Assembly: GCA_013036995.1 (NCBI GenBank)
Contig: JAAOXG010000038.1
Coordinates: 21,812 to 85,811 of the forward strand
Length of the DNA: 64,000 nt
Direction: 5' to 3'
From: Lacrimispora defluvii
GTDB taxonomy: Bacteria > Bacillota > Clostridia > Lachnospirales > Lachnospiraceae
Of this stretch, positions 55,579 to 64,000 are shown in pieces; within the stretch, counting starts at the first letter, position 1, and every line of letters starts with the position of its first letter. Both the position numbers and the translations under genes were made by a program. The notes under the pieces are model-generated. The model did not search any database and was not told the DNA's origin. It worked only from the letters and a program-made list of their open reading frames with translations.

Positions 55579-55604
55579 AAAATTGCGGGAAGAACCCGCA
55601 TTTT
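55579..55604. terminator. Bidirectional hairpin between accessory genes
   Basis: TGCGGG-aagaa-CCCGCA flanked by AAAAT and TTTT (55579-55604). It can end transcripts from the right-hand hypothetical gene. The rest of 55455-55796 is AT-rich and holds no recognisable gene. Confidence 0.7.
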
Positions 55605-55796
55605 AGGCATATACGTATTTATTTCCAGTTGTAAATTTTATTAAATCCAGCATATTAATATTCTCTTATTCAGCTCACATACCATTATAATGAAACATAA
55701 TAATGCTGGTACCCGCTTACTTAAGAATACCTTTTCGCACTTTCATTTATCATATTCAAAACAGCATTTAATAACACCGTTTTGAACATAATACTT

Positions 55797-56231
55797 TTAT
55801 ATTAATTTGTCAAGTGAATTTTTTGTACTCTCATTTTTGTTTACTGCATACCGATATTCTAAAGAACACATACTTATCACATCAAGTTCTTCTTTAGACA
55901 AGGTAAATACCATCCATACTCGCGATGTACACCCTCCCCATACAACCAATAGTATTGGCTTTAAGAAAAAATGTACCCCCCTGGGAATAAGGAGGGCGTG
56001 AGACCTTGCAGTATTAAGAGCTTTATCAGTCAACTCAAACCCATTGGGAAACTCAGTATTATCCATGATGTCTAATCCACCAATAATAGCATCTTGTGCA
56101 TGATGGAAAGTATCTCGTGTTATGTTTGGAGCAAGCCTATCAATTCGGTATCTCGTGTTATAGAACCTGAAATGGTAGAAATCTGCCCAAAACCATATAA
56201 GCGTATTATTTAATCTCCTCAACACTTCCAC
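55797..56231 (-). CDS. Hypothetical protein, possibly N-terminally damaged
   Basis: A 144-codon frame that starts inside the end of the upstream lipoprotein gene. I do not recognise it. Segments such as DAIIGGLDIMDNTEFPNGFE and SRVWMVFTLSKEELDVIS look coding. No convincing RBS is seen before the first ATG; an internal ATG (MDNTEF) is an alternative. It may be the tail of a longer gene. Confidence 0.4.
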   Translation of the reverse strand: MEVLRRLNNTLIWFWADFYHFRFYNTRYRIDRLAPNITRDTFHHAQDAIIGGLDIMDNTEFPNGFELTDKALNTARSHALLIPRGVHFFLKPILLVVWGGCTSRVWMVFTLSKEELDVISMCSLEYRYAVNKNESTKNSLDKLI

Positions 56232-57312
56232 TTATAACATCTACATTGAATTCTTTAAAGATATCTGAACTACTGGCACTTTCTTTAAATATACTAACTT
56301 TATATTTATTTGTTTTATCTGGACCTGAGCAATCAATGGAAATTTCACCTATATCTGATTTGTAAATCATAACTCCACTTTCAGCTTTATAGTCTACAAC
56401 TGCATTATATTTTTTACCTACAATATCAATTGCCTTTTGAATTAAATCTGTTGTTCCATTAGACTTTGTTAAAGTTACAACCAGCGCACCCTTTATATAG
56501 TTATTTTCTTTATCCAATGTTGTTTTATATATAGTAAGTTTATTACCAATAATCTCATAAAGATATCTCATAGTCTCTTTTCCATTATTATCATTTACTA
56601 TTATATAATTATATACTTCTTTCGAAGGTGATGAATTTGGAAAAATCTTTTCTTTGAATGAAACTGAGAACTTAAATGTTTCATTTGGCCATGTAGCAAT
56701 ACCTCCATCTTTAAAAACATATTCTTTATTTTGATCATCCTTATAAGTTCCTGCTAATTGAAGCATTTGTACATATTGTTTCGTCTCATCAGTGGCCTTA
56801 ACATACTTAACATCTGTATCATAATCAGAAGTAATATTTATACTTTTAAAATCATCGCTTATATTAAATGTAAAGCCAATATTATTCTGATCGTCTCCAT
56901 TATGAGTTGTAATTAAATATGAATTATTATTTCCAAGATACTGTATACTACTTACTTTGTATGAGAGAGCTGTATCTGGGAAAATGTCTACTAGTGTATA
57001 ATCATTTCCCTCTTTCTCAATCATTATCGAACGCTGCACACCATTTTCACTAATGGAATTTTCATCATTTAAATTATACCATTCACCTTGCAATTTATTT
57101 AATAATTCAGTCATTGTCAAAACAGTTGAACTCTTAGTTTGTGTAATAGAATTGTCTTCGTTAGTACTTACCTTAGCAGTAGTTTCAACTGGTGTGCTTG
57201 TGTTTTCTATATTATTTACCACACTTTGACTTTTATTACACCCTCCTAAAATAGCCGTCAAGCTTATAAGTAAAGCTATTGTTATTACTCTTCTTTTCAT
57301 GATAATATTCAT
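56206..57312 (-). CDS. Lipoprotein of unknown function
   Basis: 368 residues (start 57312; ATG at 57300 is equally possible, as AGGAAAGGA immediately precedes the first). Lipobox LGGC with Cys25, followed by a Thr/Ser/Asn-rich linker and beta-rich repeats (LQGEWYNLNDENS, LAGTYKDDQNKEYVF) resembling repeated WxxN/TGTY-type extracellular modules. Low GC and Lys/Asn rich. No neighbours of known function. Confidence 0.8.
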   Translation of the reverse strand: MNIIMKRRVITIALLISLTAILGGCNKSQSVVNNIENTSTPVETTAKVSTNEDNSITQTKSSTVLTMTELLNKLQGEWYNLNDENSISENGVQRSIMIEKEGNDYTLVDIFPDTALSYKVSSIQYLGNNNSYLITTHNGDDQNNIGFTFNISDDFKSINITSDYDTDVKYVKATDETKQYVQMLQLAGTYKDDQNKEYVFKDGGIATWPNETFKFSVSFKEKIFPNSSPSKEVYNYIIVNDNNGKETMRYLYEIIGNKLTIYKTTLDKENNYIKGALVVTLTKSNGTTDLIQKAIDIVGKKYNAVVDYKAESGVMIYKSDIGEISIDCSGPDKTNKYKVSIFKESASSSDIFKEFNVDVISGSVEEIK

Positions 57313-57413
57313 TCCTTTCCTATTTATAAAAACAACTTCAAATCACTTTGTAATATTATTATACACAATTTTCTAAACTTATTAATTACATTTCGGATAC
57401 TGTATGGTTACAA

Positions 57414-58139
57414 TCAGGTAACAAAATATTTTCTTTCATCTATTTCATTTATCCTCAATTTAATTATTACACTAGTTCCTTTATTTAACTCACTTTTTAG
57501 CTCTAAGCTGCCTCCATGTAATTTTATAATTTTATCACAAACAGCTAAACCTATGCCACTGCCGGATTTCTTTGAATTACCTTTAAAAAACTTATCCTTA
57601 ATTTTCGGAAGATCTTCTTTTGCTATTCCATAGCCATTATCTATTATTTCAATAATCAGCTCATTTTCTAAAGTAGAAACATTTATTAGTATATTCGAAT
57701 CTTTCGGTGAAAACTTCATAGCATTATCTAAAATATTAATAATTACTTGTTTAAATCTATTTCTGTCTACCGAAAGTGCCGGGATATTTTCTGTAAAATT
57801 TGACTGAAGAGAAATTCTTTCTTTTTTTGCCCTTCCATCATATAATCTTAATATTTCTTCTATCGCTTCTTTTATATCAGTTTTCTCCATATTCAAAACC
57901 AGCTTATTGCCTTCCAATTTTGAAAAGTCTAAAAGTTCATCTACCATATTTTTTAGTCTATCCGTTTCTCTTAATATTACTTTTAACCCTTTTTCAATTT
58001 CTTCTTTATCTTCAAAACATCCGGTAAGAATTGTTTCTCCCCACCCTTTTATAGCTGTAAGCGGAGTCCTTAATTCATGGGAAACAGAAGATATAAAATC
58101 ATTTTTCGTCTCCTCTGCTTTCAAAATTTCTGAAGCCAT
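57414..58139 (-). pseudogene. Histidine kinase core lacking its sensor part
   Basis: 241 residues comprising only the kinase core: HisKA with H21 in FISSVSHELRTPLTAIKG, and HATPase with NILDNAMKF, DNGYGIAKED and GSGIGLAV. The sensor/membrane part is missing and no response regulator is adjacent. Its 5' end abuts a lipoprotein start in another frame, so it appears to be the product of a deletion. A soluble, still active kinase cannot be excluded. Confidence 0.7.
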
Positions 58140-58240
58140 AACTTTGGAGGTTTCATAAGACTATCTAATTCATCTTTGTTAGAACATCCTGAAGCAAATA
58201 TTAAGAAAATAGATATAACTATAACAACTTTAAATTTCAT
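58121..58240 (-). pseudogene. 5' stub of a lipoprotein gene fused out of frame to the kinase remnant
   Basis: A frame of 39 codons from ATG 58240 (AGGATGA upstream) with the signal/lipobox IFASGC (Cys19) and a mature start SNKDELDSLMKPPK, like FG-GAP/GerMN-type lipoproteins found beside kinases in Clostridia. After PPK it reads a few codons of the kinase DNA in the wrong frame and stops. Confidence 0.65.
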
Positions 58241-58586
58241 ATAAAGTCATCCTAAATATTATTTATATCAAAGTTTTATCCATTTTTTTATTAATATTAC
58301 TTTATAACGAATAAAATTATATCATATTTTAATGTCTTATTTTTAGGGGATTACTCCCTATTTAGATTTATTACTTAAACCTTGTTTTTATATTTAGAAA
58401 ATAAAATAATAGCAGCATGCCAAAGTCACCCTCACAGACAACTTAAAACACACTGCTTTTCATACATTCCATGCACCGATTCCCATCTCACAGAATATCT
58501 TCTGCAATCAACTTCATCGTTACAATTCATTTATTTTCTTTACACATTACAGTCAAGATTAAAATCTAGGGTTCTACCGCGACTTC
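58241..58586. other. AT-rich intergenic region
   Basis: 346 bp. The left part is very AT-rich and must hold the promoter of the lipoprotein stub. The right part is the tail of the metA transcript. I see no gene, RNA element or clear terminator. Confidence 0.5.
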
Positions 58587-59492
58587 CTACAATTCATACG
58601 GCGTAACCTGATATACGTAATAATTCAACCAATTCCCATATATCGTATTTGCTGCATTCCTCCAGCACAGCACCGGCATCGTATCCGGATCATCGTCCTC
58701 ATAATAATTACAGGGAATCTCCGGATTCAACCCCTTATCCAGATCCCTATGATACTCCCCATTCAACGTCATCCGGTCATATTCCGGATGCCCCTGAATG
58801 AAAACCTGCTTTCCATCCTCACTCATCACCATCAGGATCCCGGCTTCCTTCGACTCCGCCAGAATCTTCAACTCCTGATGCTTCTCAATATCCGCTCTCC
58901 TCACTTCCGTATACCGGGAATGAGGCGCCATCACATAATCATCAAGACTGCGTACCAGCGGCACCTTCCGGTCCAGAACCCTGTGCCTGTAAATACCAGA
59001 AAGCTTTGTATCTCTTTTATACTTCGGCACTCCATAATGATAATAAAGTCCCGCCTGGGCGCCCCAGCAGATATGAAGAGAGCTGGTAACATTGGTCTTG
59101 CTCCACTCCATAATCTTCGTCAGCTCTTCCCAGTAATTCACCTCTTCAAACTCCATATTCTCAACAGGCGCACCGGTAATAATCATACCATCGAACTTTT
59201 TCTCTCTTACCTCATCAAAGAACACATAAAACTTGTTCAAATGACTGGCAGAAGTATTCTTTGAAGTATGACTCTCCAGCATCAGAAACGTACAGTCCAC
59301 CTGCAGCGGCGTATTGGACAAGGCGCGCAGAAGCTGGGTTTCCGTCTCTTCCTTAATTGGCATTAAATTAATAATCAGGATTTCTAGGGGACGAATGTCC
59401 TGGCTTAAGGCCCGGTCCTCGTCCATGATAAATATGTTCTCTGTTTCCAGTATGGCTTTTGCAGGTAAATCCTTTTGTACTTTAATCGGCAT
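58587..59492 (-). CDS. metA: Homoserine O-acyltransferase MetA
   Basis: 301 residues. Catalytic Cys in HICWGAQAGLYYHYG, His and Glu in FIQGHPEYDRMTL. It activates homoserine with acetyl- or succinyl-CoA for methionine synthesis; many clostridial MetA enzymes use acetyl-CoA, which cannot be settled by eye. GGAGG lies 8 nt before ATG 59492. It is 3 nt after ligA. Confidence 0.96.
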   Translation of the reverse strand: MPIKVQKDLPAKAILETENIFIMDEDRALSQDIRPLEILIINLMPIKEETETQLLRALSNTPLQVDCTFLMLESHTSKNTSASHLNKFYVFFDEVREKKFDGMIITGAPVENMEFEEVNYWEELTKIMEWSKTNVTSSLHICWGAQAGLYYHYGVPKYKRDTKLSGIYRHRVLDRKVPLVRSLDDYVMAPHSRYTEVRRADIEKHQELKILAESKEAGILMVMSEDGKQVFIQGHPEYDRMTLNGEYHRDLDKGLNPEIPCNYYEDDDPDTMPVLCWRNAANTIYGNWLNYYVYQVTPYEL

Positions 59493-59495
59493 ATG

Positions 59496-61454
59496 TTATC
59501 CCTCCAGCAGTTTTATGAAATCCTCTTCTGAAATAATGGGCACTCCCAGTTCCTTTGCCTTTTTATTTTTAGATGAATTGGATGTGGTATCATTGTTAAT
59601 TAAATAAGTCGTCTTCGATGTAACAGAACCAGTCGCTTTGCCTCCCTGTGCTTCTATTGCTTCCTGAAGTGCCTTCCGGTTCTCAAAATGCTCCACAGAT
59701 CCGGTAATAACAAACGTCATTCCCTCCAGCCGCTTCTCTCCTGCGGTCTCCGCCTCCTGCTCAATGGTTACTTCTTCTAACAGACGGTCTGTCATCTCAT
59801 TATTCTTCTCGTTCTTAAAATAAGTAATCCATGCATCTGCCAGAACCTTTCCAATGCCGGAGACAGCAGTCAGCTCCTCTTCCTCTGCATGACGCATTCG
59901 GTCAAAATCGTAACGGAATTCCCGGCAGAGCATCTTCGCATTGGCAACACCGATTCCGGCAATTCCAAGCCCGTAGATCAGACGGGGCAGGGTGGTATGA
60001 GACGCTTTTTTCACTGCCTGAATTAAATTGTCATAAGACTTTTTACCAAAGCCCTCCATCTGAGTAATGGCTTCCTCATGCTGATCTAAATGAAACATAT
60101 CGGCAAACTCCCGGATAAATCCGGCTCCGATAAACTTTTCCAGCGTAGCTTCTGATAATCCATCAATATTTAAAGCATCCCGGCTTACAAACAGGGAAAA
60201 TCCCTTGATCCGCTTTGCCTGACAATCCGGGTTGGTGCAATATAAACTTTTTACATCATTTACCTGACGGATTTCCGTCCTTCCGTCACAGACCGGGCAA
60301 TGATCCGGAATCTTTATTTTACCGCTTCTGGTTAAATTGTCGGCAATCTGGGGAATAATCATATTCGCCTTGTAAACCGTGATCTGGTCCCCTTCTCCAA
60401 GCTCCAAAGCTTCCATAATACTCAGATTATGGACACTGGCGCGGCTCACTGTTGTGCCCTCCAACTCCACCGGCTCAAAGATTGCAACCGGATTAATCAG
60501 GCCCGTTCTTGAAGCACTCCATTCAATTTCTGTCAGGGTTGTCTCCCGGATCTCGTCAGCCCATTTAAAAGCAATGGCGTTACGGGGGAACTTGGCAGTC
60601 CGTCCAAGAGATTCTCCATAAGCGATATCATCAAATAAAAGCACCAGTCCGTCTGATGGAATGTCATATTCCGGTACAGTCTTTGCAAATTCAGCAACTG
60701 CTTCCCCAATGGTGTCTTTCGTCACGATCTTATAATCCACCACGTCAAAGCCCTGGGCCTTCAGCCACTGAAACTGCTCAGCTCTGGAGTTTTTAAAATC
60801 AACACCTGGAGCAGAAACCAGAGCAAATGCCTCGAAATTTACGTTTCGGCGGGCGGTGATCTGGTTGTTTAACTGTCTGACGGAACCGCTGCAGAGATTC
60901 CTTGGATTCTTATACTTTGCGGTCACATCCTCAATCTCGTCATTAATCCGGTTAAAATCAGTATATTTTATGACAGCCTCTCCCCTGATCACCAGTTCCC
61001 CCTGGTAGGATATGGTAAGGGGAATGTTTGCAAATACCCTGGCATTGTTGGTAATTACTTCTCCGATCTCTCCATTTCCCCGTGTTACCGCTTTTTGAAG
61101 CGTTCCTTCCCGGTAAACCAGAACAACCGTCAGTCCGTCCAGCTTCCAGGAGAGAATTCCCCTCTGGCCTCCCAGCCAGTCTGCCAAGTCCTCCGTACTC
61201 TTCGTCTTATCCAGAGAAAGCATAGGAGAATCATGGGCTTCCTTGGGAAGCTCGCTTAAGACCTGATAGCCAACGTTCTGTGTGGGGCTGTTAGATAAAA
61301 CAATTCCGGTTTCCTCCTCCAGCGCCGCCAGTTCATCATAGAGACGGTCATACTCAAAATTGCTCATAATCTCCCGGCTCTCCTGGTAGTAGGCCTTTCC
61401 TGCCTCCTGCAACAGGGATATCAATTCTTTGATTCTATTTAATTTTTCGTCCAT
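59496..61454 (-). CDS. ligA: NAD-dependent DNA ligase LigA
   Basis: 652 residues. Adenylation Lys in SWKLDGLTVV (KxDG), OB fold, Zn finger CPVCDGRTEIR with CTNPDCQAK, HhH repeats (YGLGIAGIGVANAK) and a C-terminal BRCT domain. Joins DNA ends during replication and repair. Slightly short for the family but complete. Overlaps the pseudouridine synthase gene by 20 nt. Confidence 0.97.
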   Translation of the reverse strand: MDEKLNRIKELISLLQEAGKAYYQESREIMSNFEYDRLYDELAALEEETGIVLSNSPTQNVGYQVLSELPKEAHDSPMLSLDKTKSTEDLADWLGGQRGILSWKLDGLTVVLVYREGTLQKAVTRGNGEIGEVITNNARVFANIPLTISYQGELVIRGEAVIKYTDFNRINDEIEDVTAKYKNPRNLCSGSVRQLNNQITARRNVNFEAFALVSAPGVDFKNSRAEQFQWLKAQGFDVVDYKIVTKDTIGEAVAEFAKTVPEYDIPSDGLVLLFDDIAYGESLGRTAKFPRNAIAFKWADEIRETTLTEIEWSASRTGLINPVAIFEPVELEGTTVSRASVHNLSIMEALELGEGDQITVYKANMIIPQIADNLTRSGKIKIPDHCPVCDGRTEIRQVNDVKSLYCTNPDCQAKRIKGFSLFVSRDALNIDGLSEATLEKFIGAGFIREFADMFHLDQHEEAITQMEGFGKKSYDNLIQAVKKASHTTLPRLIYGLGIAGIGVANAKMLCREFRYDFDRMRHAEEEELTAVSGIGKVLADAWITYFKNEKNNEMTDRLLEEVTIEQEAETAGEKRLEGMTFVITGSVEHFENRKALQEAIEAQGGKATGSVTSKTTYLINNDTTSNSSKNKKAKELGVPIISEEDFIKLLEG

Positions 61455-62232
61455 CAGATTTCTCCTTTTTCTGTTCTTGATAGGAAAGACTGGTCGAGCT
61501 TTTTAAAGACTCTTTCATCTGGTGGTATTCACGCCGGGAAAGTTCACGGTAAGCACCCGGCTTTAAATCTCCTAATTCAATATTCATTATCCGCATTCGC
61601 TTTAACATGCGCACTTCAAAACCAAGCTGGGTGCACATTCGGCGAATCTGACGGTTTAATCCCTGGGTTAATACGATACGAAATGCCTTCTCTCCGGCTT
61701 TCTCTGCAAAGCAGGGCTTTGTGGTTACGTCTAACTCGGAAAGAGTGACTCCCTTTCGCATCTTTCTGATGAAATCGTCTGTGACCGGACGATTCACTTT
61801 TACTAAATATTCCTTTTCATGAGCATTTCCGCTGCGCATGATTTTATTCACGAAATCTCCCTGGTTGGTCATGAGAATCAGACCCTCGGACTCCTTGTCC
61901 AGACGGCCTATGGGATAAATCCGCACGGGATAATGAACCAGATCCACGATATTGGGAGCCCGGTCCTTGTCTGAGGTGGTGCATACCACACCCCGGGGCT
62001 TATGGACTGCTAAAAAGACAGGCTCTGTCTTATGGCCGGTCTCACCTTTGGCTGCGCTGACAGAACGGCCTTTAACCGTAACAGACTGCCCCGGAAGCAC
62101 CTTTTGTCCCGGTACTGCTGCCTGTCCATCTATTTTAACCTTTCCTGTCTCAATGAGCCGGTCCGCCTCCCTGCGGGAACAGATTCCTGCCTCACTTAAA
62201 TATTTATTCAGACGGATTCCATTTGCATCCAT
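61435..62232 (-). CDS. RsuA/RluB/RluF-family pseudouridine synthase
   Basis: 265 residues: S4 domain (about 6-50, IRLNKYLSEAGICSRREADR), catalytic Asp in YPIGRLDKESEGL, and GLNRQIRRMC. Most like RluF, acting on 23S rRNA; the target cannot be fixed from sequence alone. A basic C-terminal tail overlaps the ligA start. Confidence 0.93.
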   Translation of the reverse strand: MDANGIRLNKYLSEAGICSRREADRLIETGKVKIDGQAAVPGQKVLPGQSVTVKGRSVSAAKGETGHKTEPVFLAVHKPRGVVCTTSDKDRAPNIVDLVHYPVRIYPIGRLDKESEGLILMTNQGDFVNKIMRSGNAHEKEYLVKVNRPVTDDFIRKMRKGVTLSELDVTTKPCFAEKAGEKAFRIVLTQGLNRQIRRMCTQLGFEVRMLKRMRIMNIELGDLKPGAYRELSRREYHQMKESLKSSTSLSYQEQKKEKSDGRKIK

Positions 62233-62410
62233 AATTGTTCTCCCTTACTGTTTGCTAGATAAAAATTATAACATTGCTAAAGTAGTACGTCAAATTTTTA
62301 TCTGTATTTTAGAATCGATTTTTCTTTCCTGAATGGTAAAATATGGTTTGCTTTTTCTTAACAGGAGTATTATAATAATAAATATCATTATTACATAGGA
62401 GGATTTCGTT

Positions 62411-62809
62411 ATGCCGTGGACACAAAATTTATCAGTTGGTATTTCAATGATTGATGATCAGCATAAGATGTGGTTTGAAAAAGCAGAGGCACTCTTCGAT
62501 GCTGGAAAGAACAACAAAGCGAAGGAATATGTTGGAGAGCTTTTAGATTTTCTTGATAGTTACACAAAAAAGCATTTTGCTGACGAGGAAGTTTACATGC
62601 AGAAGATTCAATACCCTGGATATGCAGAGCAGAAACAGGCTCATACTGCCTTTATTGCCCAGCTTTCCAAGCTTAGAAGCGATTATAATTCTTCAGGCGG
62701 TAATTTACTTGTTATCTTAAATGCAAACCAGATGGTGCTTGAATGGCTGACAAAGCACATTTCAAATATGGACAAAAAGATCGGCGAATACGCAAAGACC
62801 ACCCATTAA
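62411..62809 (+). CDS. Bacteriohemerythrin
   Basis: 132 residues. Di-iron ligands in ISMIDDQHKMWF, KKHFADEEVYMQ, QAHTAFIAQL and TKHISNMDKKI, the four-helix hemerythrin pattern. Binds O2 or senses it, or NO; in anaerobes often linked to oxygen protection. TAGGAGG lies before the ATG. Single gene with its own terminator. Confidence 0.95.
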   Translation: MPWTQNLSVGISMIDDQHKMWFEKAEALFDAGKNNKAKEYVGELLDFLDSYTKKHFADEEVYMQKIQYPGYAEQKQAHTAFIAQLSKLRSDYNSSGGNLLVILNANQMVLEWLTKHISNMDKKIGEYAKTTH

Positions 62810-62814
62810 TGGGC

Positions 62815-62858
62815 AAAGAGGACTTAAATGAAATCCATTCAAGCCCTCTTTTTTATTA
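62815..62858 (+). terminator. Terminator after the hemerythrin gene
   Basis: AAGAGG(a)CTT with AAATG pairs with CATT and AAG(cc)CTCTT, then TTTTTT. Confidence 0.8.
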
Positions 62859-62861
62859 TTC

Positions 62862-63089
62862 TTACGTAAACTTATAATGCACTTCACAGCCGTCAGAAAT
62901 GCGGTTGCAGATATTTACCACCCGCTCCATGACAGCCGTAATCTTGCTGTTCTCCATCTCAATGTTCATTAGCTTTAAGTCTTCCGAGATCTTTATTACC
63001 TTCACCCCATCGACCTTTGCAATTTCCCGCTCAATTTTTCTGGCCTTCAGCCGGTCTGACAGGGCGTAAACGTGGTAACTCCTGTTCAC
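62862..63089 (-). CDS. Small HMA-like protein downstream of feoB
   Basis: 75 residues starting at GTG 63089 (GGAGGGAG 6 nt upstream). The pattern of strands and helices (YHVYALSDRLKARKIEREIA, VDGVKVIKISEDLKLMNIEM) resembles the ferredoxin-like HMA fold, but the metal-binding CxxC is absent; the only cysteines lie near the end (NICNRISDGCEV). It follows feoB by 64 nt and may be an accessory to iron uptake. Function unknown. Confidence 0.72.
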   Translation of the reverse strand: MNRSYHVYALSDRLKARKIEREIAKVDGVKVIKISEDLKLMNIEMENSKITAVMERVVNICNRISDGCEVHYKFT

Positions 63090-63153
63090 GCTTCTCCCTC
63101 CTTTCTATGAGTGTCTTACCCCTATTGTAGACAATCAGAGGGAACTTTAAACA

Positions 63154-64000
63154 TTACAGGAACGCCCTTGCTGCAGTAGTAAACAAAAAGCAGACAATAA
63201 CTCCGGTTACCGTAGGTACAAGCCAGGACAAAAGGGTCCATTTTATGCTCCCGGTTTCCTTCCTTATGGTCAGGCAGGTGGTGGAACAGGGCCAGTGCAT
63301 GAGAGAGAAAAGCAGGGTGCTGACGGCAGTCACCCAGGTCCAGCCATGGGCAATTAACAGATCCCTTAATATGGATAAATCATTGATTTCCCGTATGCTT
63401 CCTTCGGAAAGATAAGCCATAATCATAATGGGAACAACGATCTCATTGGCAGGAAAGCCAAGGATGAATGCCAGAAGGATCACACCGTCAAGGCCGATGA
63501 CTCTGGCAAAGGGATCTAAAAAACCGGAGCAGCGGGTTAATAAGGTCATATCTCCCACTGTGATATTTGCCATCAGCCAGATTATCAGACCTGCAGGAGC
63601 AGCCACTACAGCCGCTCTTCCGAGAACAAAGAGGGTCCGGTCAAATATGGAACGGACAATGACCTTTCCGATCTGGGGCCTGCGGTAAGGGGGCAACTCC
63701 AAGGTAAAGGAAGAGGGAATCCCCTTTAATATGGTTACAGAGAGAATTTTGGATATTACAAGGGTCATGAAAATTCCAAGAAGAATAATACCTGACAGAA
63801 TCCCTGCAGATAAAACAGTGGAAAATGATCCCGTCGCTCCTCCGATAAAAAACATGGTAATAATCGCAATCATGGTTGGAAAACGCCCGTTGCAGGGAAC
63901 AAAGTTATTGGTGATCATTGCAATGAGCCGCTCTCTTGGAGAATCAATAATCCGGCAGCCTACAATTCCCGCTGCATTGCAGCCAAAGCCCATGCACATG
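63154..64000 (-). CDS. feoB: Ferrous iron transporter FeoB, C-terminal part (5' end outside window)
   Basis: About 281 residues of the membrane domain. The conserved MGFGCNAAGIVGCRII block (FeoB core motif) at the edge, Gate region with RPQIGKV, and FPANEIVVPIM near the end. FeoB imports Fe2+; the N-terminal G domain is outside the window. The reading frame continues to base 64000 without a start of its own. Confidence 0.94.
   Translation of the reverse strand, partial: MCMGFGCNAAGIVGCRIIDSPRERLIAMITNNFVPCNGRFPTMIAIITMFFIGGATGSFSTVLSAGILSGIILLGIFMTLVISKILSVTILKGIPSSFTLELPPYRRPQIGKVIVRSIFDRTLFVLGRAAVVAAPAGLIIWLMANITVGDMTLLTRCSGFLDPFARVIGLDGVILLAFILGFPANEIVVPIMIMAYLSEGSIREINDLSILRDLLIAHGWTWVTAVSTLLFSLMHWPCSTTCLTIRKETGSIKWTLLSWLVPTVTGVIVCFLFTTAARAFL

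Noticed and set aside
58382..58606. A 74-codon plus-strand frame at the end of metA
   Set aside because: No RBS, and it runs into the antisense end of metA; the AT-rich composition explains the frame.
58749..59264. A 171-codon plus-strand frame opposite metA
   Set aside because: metA carries all catalytic motifs on the other strand; this frame is a composition shadow.
1..64000. CRISPR arrays, prophage, intact IS elements, tRNA or rRNA genes
   Set aside because: No regularly spaced repeats, transposase, integrase, phage structural genes or tRNA-like cloverleafs were seen on either strand.

Overview
The window looks like a chromosomal segment of a low-to-moderate GC anaerobic Clostridia member, most probably Lachnospiraceae near Lacrimispora / the former Clostridium saccharolyticum group. 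This is inferred from gene content: an LplABC-type sugar ABC importer with a GH43 enzyme, a tungstate-pterin/aldehyde:ferredoxin oxidoreductase island, an AsrC-like small sulfite reductase, many AraC regulators, T-box and glycine riboswitches, and FeoB. I see no rRNA, tRNA, CRISPR array, prophage or intact IS.

Layout. 1-8.0 kb: a glycan uptake operon on the minus strand (binding lipoprotein, two permeases, start of a GH43 enzyme), divergent from a membrane AraC-type sensor-regulator and an SxxK serine hydrolase. 8.0-9.8 kb: an AGCS amino-acid symporter behind a tandem glycine riboswitch with a terminator. 9.9-13.5 kb: a sulfur module (CoA-disulfide reductase-rhodanese and an AsrC-like sulfite reductase) divergent from a LysR regulator. 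13.5-19.7 kb: housekeeping and stress genes (MBL-fold hydrolase, membrane XRE regulator, YaaA, Bcp, EamA transporter, LytTR plus LiaF-like pair), with an unexplained structured element near 14.6 kb. 19.7-31.3 kb: a nearly complete pterin-cofactor island on the minus strand: moaC, moaA, MOSC-MogA fusion, tupABC, moeA, moeA-PBP, MOSC, then aor behind its own promoter and a candidate Moco/tungsten-cofactor riboswitch, then moaD-like and moeB/thiF-like. MoaE is not in the window.

31.5-34.5 kb: a MazG-like gene, Mrp/ApbC, a DUF89 protein, thioredoxin and a methyltransferase remnant. 34.6-40.9 kb: PadR with a FetAB-type ABC exporter, and an AraC regulator with a YbtPQ-like pair of ABC half-transporters. 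41-45 kb: small accessory genes (YARHG lipoprotein, cell-wall-binding-repeat protein, SDR, methyltransferase, TetR). 45-51.4 kb: a LuxR-type two-component system with a membrane protein, then a leucine T-box-controlled leuA overlapping an AraC regulator, and HxlR. 51.4-58.3 kb: a cupin, a diguanylate cyclase, then an AT-rich stretch with several decayed genes (headless secreted protein, kinase core missing its sensor, lipoprotein stub). 58.6-64 kb: core genes metA, ligA and an RsuA/RluF-type pseudouridine synthase, then bacteriohemerythrin, a small HMA-like protein and the C-terminal half of feoB.

The main co-operating system is the tungsten-cofactor island. TupABC would import tungstate, MoaA/MoaC/MoaD/MoeB build the pterin dithiolene, MogA and the two MoeA paralogues insert the metal, and AOR uses the product. 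Start sites were revised where a Shine-Dalgarno sequence decided between candidates. All functional names rest on motif recognition by eye, not on database searches.
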